This document shows, piece after piece, positions 51,715 through 62,727 of a stretch of DNA of 64,000 nucleotides. Position 1 is the first letter of the stretch, and each line of letters opens with the position of its first letter. The translations under genes were made by a program, and so were the position numbers. Where the stretch lies: NCBI RefSeq assembly GCF_900184225.1, contig NZ_FXWZ01000002.1:788369-852368 (forward strand), in the 5' to 3' direction. This stretch comes from Brevibacterium ihuae. Its GTDB lineage: Bacteria; Actinomycetota; Actinomycetes; Actinomycetales; Brevibacteriaceae. The notes beneath the pieces were generated by a model. It worked only from the letters and a program-made list of their open reading frames with translations. It did not search any database and was not told where the DNA came from.

Positions 51715-52833
51715 TCAGGCTCCGCGCAGGCGCGCAGCGGCGGCCGCGATCCGCTCGTCCGAGGCGGTGAGGGCGATCCGCACGTGCTGCCGGGCGGCGT
51801 CTCCGTAGAAGGCGCCGGGTCCGGCGACGATGCCGCGCTCGGCGAGCGCGCCGAGGGTGTCCCAGCAGTCCTCACCGCGCGTGCACCACAGGTAGAGGCC
51901 GGCATCGGAGTGATCGACCCGCAGCCCGAACGCCTCGACCGCCGGGAGGAGCTCGGCCCGGCGTGCCCGGTAGCGCTCCTTCTGCTCCTCGACGTGGGCG
52001 GTGTCGGTGAGACCGGCGATCATCGCCGTCTGCACGGGACCGGGCACGATCATCCCCGCGTGCTTGCGCGAGTTCGTCAGGTCGCCGACGAGCACCGGGT
52101 CCCCGGCGGTGAACGCCGCGCGGTAGCCCGCGAGGTTCGACTGCTTGGACATCGAATACACCGACAGCAGGCCGGTGGGGTCGCCCCCGGTCACCGCGGG
52201 ATCGAGGATCGAGGGCGTGGCCTCCGCGCCGTTCCAGTTGAGCAGCGCATAGCACTCGTCGGAGGCGACGATCGTCCCGGCCGCGCGGGCGCGCTCGGCG
52301 ACCGCGGCGAGCACGGTCCGATCGAGCACCTCGCCGTTCGGGTTGCCCGGGGTGTTGAGCCACAGGAGGCCGACGCCCTCGAGCGAGGCGTCACCGCTCA
52401 CGACATCGGCGGCGTCGATGCGCACGCACTCGACGCCGGCGAGCGTGGCGCCCATCTCGTAGGTCGGATAGGACGCGGCCGGGCACGCGACGCGCAGGCC
52501 CCGCTGCCGCAGTCCGAGCAGGGTCGGCAGCCAGGCGACGAGCTCCTTCGAGCCGATCGTCGGCATGACCGAGGTCTCCGGATCGAGCTCGATGCCGTGC
52601 CAGTGGGAGTACCAGCCGGCGATCGCCGCGCGCAGCTCCGGGGTGCCGGCGGTCTGCGGGTAGCCGTGGGAGTCGGCCCCGGCGGCGAGTGCCTCGCGGA
52701 TGACCTCCGGGGTCGGGTCGACGGGCGTCCCGATCGACAGATCGCACACCCCGTCGGGATGCTCGGCGGCCCGGGCGCGGTAGGGCGCGAGGGTGTCCCA
52801 GGGGTAGTCGGGCAGATCGAGTCCGTAGTTCAC
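51715..52833 (-). CDS. dapC: N-succinyldiaminopimelate aminotransferase
   Basis: A PLP aminotransferase of 372 residues. Signs: LSIGTPVDPTPEVI, GYPQTAGTPELRAAI, NTPGNPNGEVL, SDECYALLNWNG and the PLP lysine K230 in SVYSMSKQSNLAGYR. The C-terminal HVRIALTAS carries the carboxylate-binding Arg. Close linkage behind fdxA (22-nt gap) and nearness to dapD/dapE identify it as actinobacterial DapC, the step between DapD and DapE. GTG 52833 has GAGGAG upstream. Confidence 0.92.
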   Translation of the reverse strand: MNYGLDLPDYPWDTLAPYRARAAEHPDGVCDLSIGTPVDPTPEVIREALAAGADSHGYPQTAGTPELRAAIAGWYSHWHGIELDPETSVMPTIGSKELVAWLPTLLGLRQRGLRVACPAASYPTYEMGATLAGVECVRIDAADVVSGDASLEGVGLLWLNTPGNPNGEVLDRTVLAAVAERARAAGTIVASDECYALLNWNGAEATPSILDPAVTGGDPTGLLSVYSMSKQSNLAGYRAAFTAGDPVLVGDLTNSRKHAGMIVPGPVQTAMIAGLTDTAHVEEQKERYRARRAELLPAVEAFGLRVDHSDAGLYLWCTRGEDCWDTLGALAERGIVAGPGAFYGDAARQHVRIALTASDERIAAAAARLRGA

Positions 52834-52855
52834 CGTGTCGCTCCTCGGTCCCGGC

Positions 52856-53173
52856 TCACTGCTGCGGAGGCAGGGCCGCGATGATCGGATGGTCCTTGCC
52901 GGTGTTGCCGAGCTTCGCGGCGCCGCCGGGCGAGCCGATGTCGTCGAAGAACGCGACATTGGCCGTGTAGTACTCCGCCCACTGCTCCGGGACGTCGTCC
53001 TCGTAGTAGATCGCCTCGACCGGGCACACCGGCTCGCAGGCGCCGCAGTCGACGCACTCGTCGGGGTGGATGTAGAGCGACCGCTCGCCCTCGTAGATGC
53101 AGTCGACCGGGCACTCATCGATACAGGCCTTGTCCTTGAGATCCACGCAGGGCTGGGCGATGACGTACGTCAC
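52856..53173 (-). CDS. fdxA: Seven-iron ferredoxin FdxA
   Basis: A ferredoxin of 105 residues with N-terminal 3Fe-4S and 4Fe-4S cluster ligands: C9, C17, C21, (C25), C40-x2-C43-x2-C46-x3-C50. The C-terminal extension ([21 protein letters not shown]) is typical of actinobacterial FdxA/FdxC, which serve cytochrome P450s or other oxidoreductases. GTG 53173 follows GAGGAG. The fdxA-dapC pair is conserved in actinomycetes. The -10 box TAGGCT (minus strand 53243-53238) gives a leader of about 58 nt. Confidence 0.95.
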   Translation of the reverse strand: MTYVIAQPCVDLKDKACIDECPVDCIYEGERSLYIHPDECVDCGACEPVCPVEAIYYEDDVPEQWAEYYTANVAFFDDIGSPGGAAKLGNTGKDHPIIAALPPQQ

Positions 53174-53235
53174 GGGCTTGTCTCCTCATCGAACGGCGGC
53201 GGGGGCATGACCGAACGGGCCGGTATGCGCTCCAT

Positions 53236-53259
53236 CCAGCCTACTCCCTTATAGGCTGG
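53236..53259. promoter_or_regulatory. Back-to-back -10 boxes of fdxA and the acetyltransferase
   Basis: An inverted repeat CCAGCCTA-N8-TAGGCTGG places TAGGCT on each strand with 8 nt between the boxes. Polymerase bound on one side must block the other, so expression of the two genes is likely to be mutually exclusive at a given moment. Confidence 0.6.
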
Positions 53260-53294
53260 GAGCCGATCGAATCCCCGAGTCGCAGAGGTCACAC

Positions 53295-54356
53295 ATGCTC
53301 GCTCCCCGCCCCGGCATGCGCGTCGTCATCCGGTACCGCTCCGGTGCGCAGCCGACCGACGCGCTCGGCACCGTGGTGCGGGCCGACGACGACTCCGTCA
53401 CCGTCGACACCCGGCGCGGGGAGACGACGATCCCCACCGCCGACATCCTCCTCGTCCACGAGGTGCCTCCCGCCCCGCAGCGCTCGGGCCGCCTCCACGA
53501 GATCGTGTCGCCGCTCGACCTGCGCCGGATCAGCGCACACGTGTGGCTCCCGCCCGACGTCGCCTGGCTCAACGCGGAGAATCTCCGCCACGAGGCCGGC
53601 GGCGCGGGGGCCGAGGTGCCGCTCGCCCAGACCGGGGTGCTGCTCCGGTCCTCCGGCGGCGTCTCCCAGCGCGGCAGCTCGGCGATCCCGCTCGGCCGCA
53701 CCGATCTGCCGCCCGAGCAGACCCTCGAGCTCGTCTCCCGCTGGTACGAGCAGCGCGGCCTGCCTCCGCGCCTCCAGATCTACTCCGCGGCCGGCGGCAC
53801 CGAGCTCGCCGAGCAGTGCGCGGAGTTCGGACCGCTGCTGCGCCCGGCGGGCTTCGCCCCGTCCGGGGCCACCCTCGCCCTCACCGCAGCGACCCGGGAG
53901 GTCGCCGGCGGGATCGAACGGGCGATTGCGGCCGCCCTGCCGGGGCTCGAGATCGTCGAGAGCGAGGAGGCGCATCCGGTCCATTACACCGCGTGGGGCC
54001 ACCCGGTCGGCTCCGACAGCCACGAGGCCTTCGCCGCGCTCCTCACCTCGCCGGAGCAGCATCGCTTCTACTCCGCGCTGGCGACCCACCCCGACGGCTC
54101 GCGCACGCTCGTCGGCGCGGTGCGGCTGGCGATCACCCAGAAGTGGGCGGTGGTCTCGAATCTCGTCGTCGACCCCGGGCTCCGACGGCGCGGCGCCGGA
54201 CGGGCCCTCGTCGTCGCCGCGGCGGCCGCGGCCGCGGAGCGCGGGGTGCGCTCGATGCTCGCCGAGGTCGAGGCGGGCAATGCCGCCTCGCTCGGACTGT
54301 TCGAGACGCTCGGCGCGCGCGAGCACCACCGCTACTGGTACGCGCTGCGGTCCTGA
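53295..54356 (+). CDS. GNAT acetyltransferase with N-terminal SH3-like domain
   Basis: A protein of 353 residues. The first 65 residues form a small beta-barrel (GMRVVIRYRSGAQPTDALGT; ETTIPTADILLVHEV). The middle region resembles a degenerate GNAT half, and the C-terminal part (about 235-350) is a full GNAT fold with the acetyl-CoA loop VVDPGLRRRGAGRAL and ASLGLFETLGAREHHRYWY. It matches the actinobacterial family annotated as histone acetyltransferase HPA2-like (Rv0428c type). Substrate unknown. ATG 53295 has AGAGGT upstream; -10 TAGGCT at 53252-53257. Confidence 0.85.
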   Translation: MLAPRPGMRVVIRYRSGAQPTDALGTVVRADDDSVTVDTRRGETTIPTADILLVHEVPPAPQRSGRLHEIVSPLDLRRISAHVWLPPDVAWLNAENLRHEAGGAGAEVPLAQTGVLLRSSGGVSQRGSSAIPLGRTDLPPEQTLELVSRWYEQRGLPPRLQIYSAAGGTELAEQCAEFGPLLRPAGFAPSGATLALTAATREVAGGIERAIAAALPGLEIVESEEAHPVHYTAWGHPVGSDSHEAFAALLTSPEQHRFYSALATHPDGSRTLVGAVRLAITQKWAVVSNLVVDPGLRRRGAGRALVVAAAAAAAERGVRSMLAEVEAGNAASLGLFETLGAREHHRYWYALRS

Positions 54357-54406
54357 GCCCGGATCGCCGGAGAGCAGCCCGGATCGCCGCTCGCGCGGAC
54401 GGGGCG

Positions 54407-56125
54407 CTACTCGCAGACGACCTTGTTCACCGGCCGGTACACGGTGGTGAACTCGTCGCGCTTGACGACCGCTCCCGAGTCGTGGTCGGTGATCGTGCGC
54501 GAGATGGTGATCGACCAGCCCTCCCGCGGGGACTGCGGCGTGCAGCGCGGACCGGATTCGGTGATCGTCGACGGCGAGGTGAAGGCGAACCGTCCGGAGG
54601 ACGAGGACTCGACGTCGACGGTCTTGACCCCGAACACCCGGGCGTGGACCTCTCCCCCGGCCAGGTACATGTCGAGCACGACGGGCGTGTCGCTGTCGTT
54701 GGTGAACCTGAGGTCGATCGAGGAGTAGTCGAGGGTGGTCTCCCGCCCCTCGGGGTAGCGCGAGATGTAGCGCGAGTGCGCCTGGTGCTCGTCGAGCTGG
54801 AACCCGGCGAAGTAGGCGGCGTTGAACAGCGTCGTCGACACCTGGGACACCCCGCCGCCGTAGTCCTCCTTCATCTGCCCGCCGGAGATCACGCCTGCGG
54901 GCCGGTACCCGTTGCCCGCGGTGCGCGGGCCGAGCGCCTCGTTGAGGCTGAACTGCTCACCGGGCTGCACGACGGTGCCGGAGACCTTCTCCGAAGCGAC
55001 CCGGAGATTAGTGTCCCGGTTCGGCTCCGAGCTGTAGCGGGTGGAGAACGCGGAGATCACCTCGTCGACCTCCGCCTTCTCCGCCTCCTCGGTGGTGAAT
55101 TCGGGCTCCGCCTCCTTGAGGGCGACGGACGCGGTGCGGTCGTCCGCGGTGAGGGCGGGCAGCACGGCCTCGGCGAGCTCGGTCTCGTCCACCGAGATCC
55201 CGCTCTCGCCCGGGACCACACGCGGCTTCCCGTCGACGATCTCGAAGCTCGCGTCCTTCGCCTCGGACCCCACCTCGGGGTTCGCGTCGAGGACCTCCGT
55301 GCGGAGCTTCTCGGCGTCGAGCACGGGGCGCAGCTCGCTCTCGTGCGGTTCGAAGCTCAGCGTGCCGGCGATGATCTCCGGGGAGACGACGAGCTCCGAG
55401 GCGTCGCCCACGGGCTGCCCCTCCTCGTCCTCCTCGGCGGCGCTGACGACGACGTCGCCGCTCAGCGCGGGCCGCGCGATCTCGGTCTCCGCGGCCTGCG
55501 CCTCCGCGGTGGTGATGTCGGGCTCCGTCTCCTCGGCCGGGACCGCGAGCGCGTCCGCGGTGCGGAGCCACTGCTCCTCGACCGTCGTGCGGATCATGTC
55601 CTCGGTGACGACGGTGCCGGACTCCCCCTCGGAGAGCACGATCTCCTCGTCCTCGAATCCGAGCTCGGCGTCGACCGGGTCGACGGTGAAGTCCTCGGCG
55701 ACGGTCCGGGCGACGGGAGTGAACGCGTCCTCGTCGATGACGATCGCCGGATCGTAGACGCGGTCGCCGAACAGCTTCTCGACGACGACGCGCGGATCGA
55801 GGGTGAAGTCGGTGATGCCCGCGATCGTGGCCTGCGGGTCGAACGCGAGTCCGGCGTCGGCCGGGACCACGGCGGCCTCCATCCCGTCGGCCTGCAGGCG
55901 GAACTCTTCCTCGGCCCGGGGGGCGAGCTCGCGCTCGAGGGTCGCGACGGCGTCCTCCTCGCTCTGTCCGCTGATGTCGACCCCGGCCACCGAGGCCTCC
56001 GACGGCATCTGGCGCGAGGCGAAGAAGGCGGCCACCGCGTAGACCGCTGCGAGGAGCACGACCGCACCGAGCACGATGAGGAGGGCGGTGCGGGCGCGGT
56101 TCGGCGGAGCGGAGCGGGTGGCCAT
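54407..56125 (-). CDS. VanW-family protein with peptidoglycan-binding-like domains
   Basis: A protein of 572 residues: a short cytoplasmic tail, one transmembrane helix (about 14-35), two acidic YoaR-type repeats (about 45-370: VAGVDISGQSEEDAVATLE; SGISVDETELAEAV), the VanW core (about 380-500: GTVVQPGEQFSLNEALGPRT, GGGVSQVSTTLFNAAYFAG) and a C-terminal beta domain with two Cys. It is probably anchored outside the membrane at the cell wall. Its role is unknown; VanW occurs near some vancomycin-resistance genes, but no other van gene is present here. Confidence 0.88.
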   Translation of the reverse strand: MATRSAPPNRARTALLIVLGAVVLLAAVYAVAAFFASRQMPSEASVAGVDISGQSEEDAVATLERELAPRAEEEFRLQADGMEAAVVPADAGLAFDPQATIAGITDFTLDPRVVVEKLFGDRVYDPAIVIDEDAFTPVARTVAEDFTVDPVDAELGFEDEEIVLSEGESGTVVTEDMIRTTVEEQWLRTADALAVPAEETEPDITTAEAQAAETEIARPALSGDVVVSAAEEDEEGQPVGDASELVVSPEIIAGTLSFEPHESELRPVLDAEKLRTEVLDANPEVGSEAKDASFEIVDGKPRVVPGESGISVDETELAEAVLPALTADDRTASVALKEAEPEFTTEEAEKAEVDEVISAFSTRYSSEPNRDTNLRVASEKVSGTVVQPGEQFSLNEALGPRTAGNGYRPAGVISGGQMKEDYGGGVSQVSTTLFNAAYFAGFQLDEHQAHSRYISRYPEGRETTLDYSSIDLRFTNDSDTPVVLDMYLAGGEVHARVFGVKTVDVESSSSGRFAFTSPSTITESGPRCTPQSPREGWSITISRTITDHDSGAVVKRDEFTTVYRPVNKVVCE

Positions 56126-56196
56126 GGGAACTCACTGTCACGAGGGTGGTGCGGGCGGTCGAGCACAATCTACTACAGCAGGGTCACCTGCCGGAG

Positions 56197-57743
56197 CTAG
56201 CGCGGGTTGCGATCGGATACCGATGCCGGTCGACGGCGCAGCGCCGGCAGGGTGAACGCGAAGAGCGCCGCGATGATCATCGGGCCGAACAGCCACGCGA
56301 GGCTGCGGAGCGATCCGGTGACGACGAGGTCGCTGCCCGGCAGCATCCCCGGCTGCCCGAACACGAATCCGATGGCCGACACCGTCGCGGCGGTGAGGAC
56401 GACGAGTCCGGTCGACCGGTAGAGGGTGCCGATGTGCCACAGCCCCGCGGCGGCGAGAGCGAGGGCGATCGCGAGGCCCCACGGGAGGATGACGGTCTGC
56501 CCGGCGAGGTCGACGACGGAGGCGTTGAGGTGCTGGAGGGAGCCGAGGGCGCCGATGAGCAGGCCGACGACGAGCGCGTGGATCGCACCGCCGATCCCGG
56601 GACGGCGGCGCGCGGCCGGATCCGCGGGGGTGCCCGCGGACTCCGGCGAGACGCCCGAGGCCGAATCCGCGCGGGTGCCCGCGGCCCCCGCTCCGGCGGT
56701 CGCGACCGCACCGGAACCGGCACCTGCACCGGCACCTGCTCCGGGGACCGGATGGGGATCGGGCGCATGGACCGGGACGCGCACGGTGTCGAGCACGGAT
56801 TCGTACGGAGCATCGGGATCGGGATCCGGTCCGGGGTGGGAGGCCGCCGTGTAGTGCTCGATGTCGGAGATGTGCTGGCCGACCCCGTTGGAGAGCGCGA
56901 AGAACTCCCCGGCCACGACGACCTGGGTGCGGTGGGCGGCCATCGCCATCGCCTTGGCGCCGGCGAAGGCGGAGACGTCCTGGGCGACAGCGATCGGGGC
57001 CTCCGCGGCGATCGTCGGGACGGAGCTCGCGGGCTCGAACCCGGTGAGATCGAAGCCGGGGCGGGTGGGATCGAAGGCGGCGGCGGCGCGGTCGGCAGGG
57101 ACGTCGGCGAAGAGCAGCACGGGCGGCGTGTGCGCGCCGCGCCCCGGGTCGGCGTCCACAGAAGTGCGCAGCGCCTCGACGGTCGCCCGGTGGACGTGCC
57201 GGTGGTCGGGGTGGCCGTAGCCGCCGCCGTCGGCGTAGGTGATGACGAGGTGGGGGTCGAGTTCGCGGACGACCTCCCGGATGTAGCCGGCGACCTCGTC
57301 GACCGAAGCCCGGCACAGGGCGTCGGCGGGCATGTCGGCCGGCTCCTGCGCGTGGCCGTCGGGACCCCATTCCATCCCCGAGTCCTCGAAGCGACGGGCG
57401 GGCAGTCCGCCGGTCGCCCCGCCGCGGGGTCCGTCGCCGAGGAATCGGTGGTCGGTCACCCCGAGCGCGGCGCACGCCGCGGCGAGCTCGGTCTCCCGAT
57501 GGGCCGCGAGTCCGGGGCGGTCGCCGAACAGCGCGGCGTGCTCCTCCCCGATGACCTCGCCGCCCTCGCCGCGGGTCGCGGTGAGCAGCGTGACGTGGGC
57601 ACCGGAGGCGGCGAGCAGCGCCATCGTCCCGCCGGTCATGATCGACTCGTCGTCGGGATGGGCGTGGACGAAGAGGACGCGCGCCTCGGCCGCGGACAGA
57701 GTCCGGGTGGCGACGCGCGCGCCGGCTGCGGCGGGCCCCTCGG

Positions 57744-57747
<4 letters not shown>
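56197..57747 (-). CDS. mshB: MshB deacetylase fused to a membrane domain
   Basis: A protein of 516 residues. Residues about 20-310 form the LmbE/MshB zinc deacetylase that removes acetyl from GlcNAc-Ins in mycothiol synthesis: HAHPDDES (28-35) and GHPDHRHVH (178-186) give the metal ligands. After a Gly/Ala/Pro-rich linker (about 306-384) comes a four-helix membrane domain (about 386-502), which in relatives is encoded by a separate downstream gene. The ATG at 57747 overlaps the typA stop (ATGA). It provides mycothiol, the buffer that the sigR/rsrA pair at the left edge senses. Confidence 0.9.
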
Positions 57748-59657
<1,910 letters not shown>

Positions 59658-59780
59658 CGATTCCCTTTGGAAGAGGTGGGGCGGTCCAGGTGTCCGACAG
59701 CCCAGTATAGGGCCGCCGGACACCGCGGAGCGACGGCGGGCGGCGCACCGCCCCGCCGGTCGCCGCCCGGTGGGCGCTCC

Positions 59781-61619
59781 TCACTCGGTGGTCGCGGCGA
59801 TGACCGCGTCGCGGGTCTCGCGCCGCCTGCGCTGCTCCTCGGGATCGGGCACCGGGACGGCGGCGAGCAGACGCCGGGTGTAGGGGTGGAGCGGCGCGGA
59901 GATCACCGCGGACGATGGGCCGATCTCGACGATGTGCCCGTGGCGCATGACCGCGATCCGCGCGGCCACGCTCTCGACGACCGCGAGGTCGTGGGAGATG
60001 AACAGGCACGCGAAGCCGTACTCCTCCTGGAGCTCGCTGAACAGCCGGAGCACCTTCGCCTGCACCGACACATCGAGCGCGGAGGTCGGCTCGTCGGCGA
60101 TGAGGAGCTTGGGTTTGAGGGCGAGCGCCCGGGCGATGCCGATGCGCTGGCGCTGGCCGCCGGAGAGCTCGTGGGGGTACCGGTTGCGCATCGAGCGCGG
60201 CAGCTCGACGGAGTCGAGCAGGTCCTCCACCCGACGGCTGAGCTCCGGCCCCTTGAGGCCCTCGTGGAGGAGCAGCGGCTCGCCGATGCTCTCCCCGACC
60301 GGGAGTCGGGGGTTGAGGGAGGAGCCCGGGTCCTGGAACACGATCCCGACATCGCGGCGGTGCTTGCGCAGCTGGGAGTTCTTCATCCCGGTGATGTCGG
60401 TGCCGACGACCTCGATCGAGCCCTCGACGACCGGCAGCAGGCCGAGCGCGGCGCGGCCGATCGTCGTCTTGCCCGAGCCGGATTCGCCGACGAGTCCGAC
60501 GACCTCGCCGGCCCCGATCTCCATGTCGATCCGGTGCGCGGCGCGGAACGCCTTCTGCCGGCCGCTCGCGGGGTACTCGATGCTCGCGCCGTCGAGGCGC
60601 AGGGCCGGCGTGCCGCCGCCCTCCCACCGGCCGCCCGGATGGACGAGCATCTCGGTGGAATCGAGCGTGATCTCGCGGGTTCCGGCGTCCTCGTCCGGTC
60701 CGGTCGCGCCGTCGTCGGCGACCGCCTCGCTGCCGACCACCGCGTGCTCGGGGTCGGCGGAGACCGCGTCGAGGTCGACGCCGCCGAGCGCGCCGCCGGA
60801 GAGGTTCGCCCCGAGGTGGGGCACCGAGGCGAGGAGCTGCCGGGTGTACGGGTGCTGCGGATTGCCGAAGATCTCTGCCGAGGTGCCCGATTCGACCACG
60901 CGCCCGTTGCGCATGACGAGGATCCGGTCCGCCATGTCGGCGACGACGCCCATGTCGTGGGTGATGAGGATGATCCCGGAGTCGATGCGCTCGCGCAGGT
61001 CCCGCATGAGCTTGAGGATCTCCGCCTGCACCGTGACGTCGAGCGCGGTGGTGGGCTCGTCGGCGATGAGGAGCTTGGGATCGCAGGCGAGCGCCTGCGC
61101 GATCATGATGCGCTGCCGCTGGCCGCCGGAGAGCTGATGCGGGAACGAGTCGAAGCGCTTCTCCGGCTCCGGGATCTCGACGAGCCGCATGAGCTCGAGC
61201 GCCCGCTCCTTGGCCGCGCTCGGCCCCATGTCGAAGTGCGTGCGCAGGGTCTCGACGATCTGGTAGCCCACGGTGTAGACCGGGTTGAGCGCGGTCATCG
61301 GCTCCTGGAAGATGATCGAGATGTCCCGACCGCGGACGCCGCGCATGTGCGACTGCGGCATGCCGATGAGCTCGCGGTCTCCGAGGCGCGCCGAGCCCGA
61401 GGCCCTGCCGTTGGCCGGCAGCAGCCCGATGAGCGACATCGAGGACTGCGACTTCCCGGAGCCGGATTCGCCGACGATCGCGAGGACCTCACCGGGATGG
61501 ACGTCGTAGTCGAGGTCCTCGGCGGCGGTGAACCATTCCCCGCCCACCCAGAAGCGGACGCTGAGATCGCGCACCGAGAGCACCGGGGCGCGGGTTGCTG
61601 CAGTGTGTGTGTCCGACAT
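59781..61619 (-). CDS. Dipeptide/oligopeptide ABC transporter, fused double ATPase
   Basis: A protein of 612 residues that carries both ATPases of a Dpp/Opp importer in one chain. Each half has Walker A ([16 protein letters not shown]), the Q-loop, the signature LSGGQRQRI, Walker B (LLIADEPT) and the H-loop, plus the C-terminal HPYTR(Q/R)LL motif. The linker (about 280-345) is acidic. It powers the two permeases encoded just upstream. Start codon at 61619, 1 nt after the permease stop. Confidence 0.94.
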   Translation of the reverse strand: MSDTHTAATRAPVLSVRDLSVRFWVGGEWFTAAEDLDYDVHPGEVLAIVGESGSGKSQSSMSLIGLLPANGRASGSARLGDRELIGMPQSHMRGVRGRDISIIFQEPMTALNPVYTVGYQIVETLRTHFDMGPSAAKERALELMRLVEIPEPEKRFDSFPHQLSGGQRQRIMIAQALACDPKLLIADEPTTALDVTVQAEILKLMRDLRERIDSGIILITHDMGVVADMADRILVMRNGRVVESGTSAEIFGNPQHPYTRQLLASVPHLGANLSGGALGGVDLDAVSADPEHAVVGSEAVADDGATGPDEDAGTREITLDSTEMLVHPGGRWEGGGTPALRLDGASIEYPASGRQKAFRAAHRIDMEIGAGEVVGLVGESGSGKTTIGRAALGLLPVVEGSIEVVGTDITGMKNSQLRKHRRDVGIVFQDPGSSLNPRLPVGESIGEPLLLHEGLKGPELSRRVEDLLDSVELPRSMRNRYPHELSGGQRQRIGIARALALKPKLLIADEPTSALDVSVQAKVLRLFSELQEEYGFACLFISHDLAVVESVAARIAVMRHGHIVEIGPSSAVISAPLHPYTRRLLAAVPVPDPEEQRRRRETRDAVIAATTE

Positions 61620-61620
61620 G

Positions 61621-62727
61621 TCATTCCTCCGTCGGGCGCTGGCCCGGCTTGGCGGCGTTCGGGTTCGTCACGGCGTCCCCGCGCACGCCTCCGGCGGCGG
61701 GGGCCTCCGATTCGCGCTTGGCGGCGCGGTCCATCTGCCGCTGGCTCGGAATCTTCTTCTGGCGCGGGTCGTTCGCATCGCGCAGGCCGTCGCCGATGAA
61801 GTTGATGCACAGCGCCACGACGATGATGAACAGGCCCGGCCACCAGAACAGCCACGGGCGGGTCGAGAACGCCGTCTGGTACTCGTTGATGAGCGAGCCC
61901 AGGGACACCTCGGGTGAGCGGATGCCGAAGCCGAGGAAGCTCAGCGCGGTCTCGAGCACGATCGCCTGGCTCATGAGGAGCGTCGTGTTGACGATGACGA
62001 CGCCGAGCGCGTTGGGCAGCATGTGCTTGAACATGATGCGGACGTCCGAGGCGCCGGCGACGCGCGCGGAGTCGACGAACTCCCGCTCGCGCAGGGCGAG
62101 GAACTCGCCGCGCACCAGACGGGCGAGACCGGTCCACAGGATCGCGCCGAGTGCGATGCCGAGCATGACGGCGTTCGAGTTCGACACGAGCTTGCCGAGG
62201 ATGGCGCCGACGACGATGGTCGGCAGGATGATGAACCCGTCGGTGATCCGCATGAGGGCCGAGTCGAGCCAGCCGCGGTAGAAGCCGGCGAGCGCGCCGA
62301 CGAGGGTGCCGATGACCATCGAGATCGCGCCGATGATGAGCATGACCATGATGGAGATCTGGGTGCCCTTCATCACGCGGGCGAAGTTGTCCCGCCCGAT
62401 CTCGTCCTGGCCGAACGGGTGGACCCCGGGCGAGAACGGATCGGCGAGCGTCCAGGTCGGGGCGCCCGACGGGTTGAGGATCGGGTTCGAGGCCTGGTGC
62501 CCGTGGATCCACCAGCCGGGGATCGGTCCGACTCCCTGGGCGGTGAAGGCGAGCAGGGCGACGAGGCCGAACACGCTGAGCCCGGCGATCGCGCCGGTGT
62601 GGCGGATGAACTTCCGCCACACGATGGCCGACTGGGACAGGCCCTCGGTCTCCTTGTGCTCGATCGAGGAGTTCTCGCCGTCGCCGTAGGCGTCGGGATC
62701 GTGGTCGGTATTCACTGCTGTGCTCAT
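61621..62727 (-). CDS. Dipeptide-type ABC permease, DppC/OppC class
   Basis: An inner-membrane permease of 368 residues. The N-terminal helix (about 44-66) is followed by the OppC_N region with HPFGQDEIGRDNFARVM, five further helices, and the EAA loop (REFVDSARVAGASDVRIMFKHMLPN). The C-terminal tail of about 45 residues is hydrophilic. The ATG overlaps the stop of the preceding permease (ATGA). Confidence 0.94.
   Translation of the reverse strand: MSTAVNTDHDPDAYGDGENSSIEHKETEGLSQSAIVWRKFIRHTGAIAGLSVFGLVALLAFTAQGVGPIPGWWIHGHQASNPILNPSGAPTWTLADPFSPGVHPFGQDEIGRDNFARVMKGTQISIMVMLIIGAISMVIGTLVGALAGFYRGWLDSALMRITDGFIILPTIVVGAILGKLVSNSNAVMLGIALGAILWTGLARLVRGEFLALREREFVDSARVAGASDVRIMFKHMLPNALGVVIVNTTLLMSQAIVLETALSFLGFGIRSPEVSLGSLINEYQTAFSTRPWLFWWPGLFIIVVALCINFIGDGLRDANDPRQKKIPSQRQMDRAAKRESEAPAAGGVRGDAVTNPNAAKPGQRPTEE

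Noticed and set aside
54407..56125. Vancomycin resistance determinant
   Set aside because: VanW alone does not confer resistance. No ligase, dehydrogenase, dipeptidase or two-component system is present.
61570..61619. Fourth copy of the palindromic repeat, suggested by TGCAGTGTGTGTG
   Set aside because: The match covers only about 13 nt, has no hairpin partner, and lies within the N-terminal codons of the ABC ATPase.
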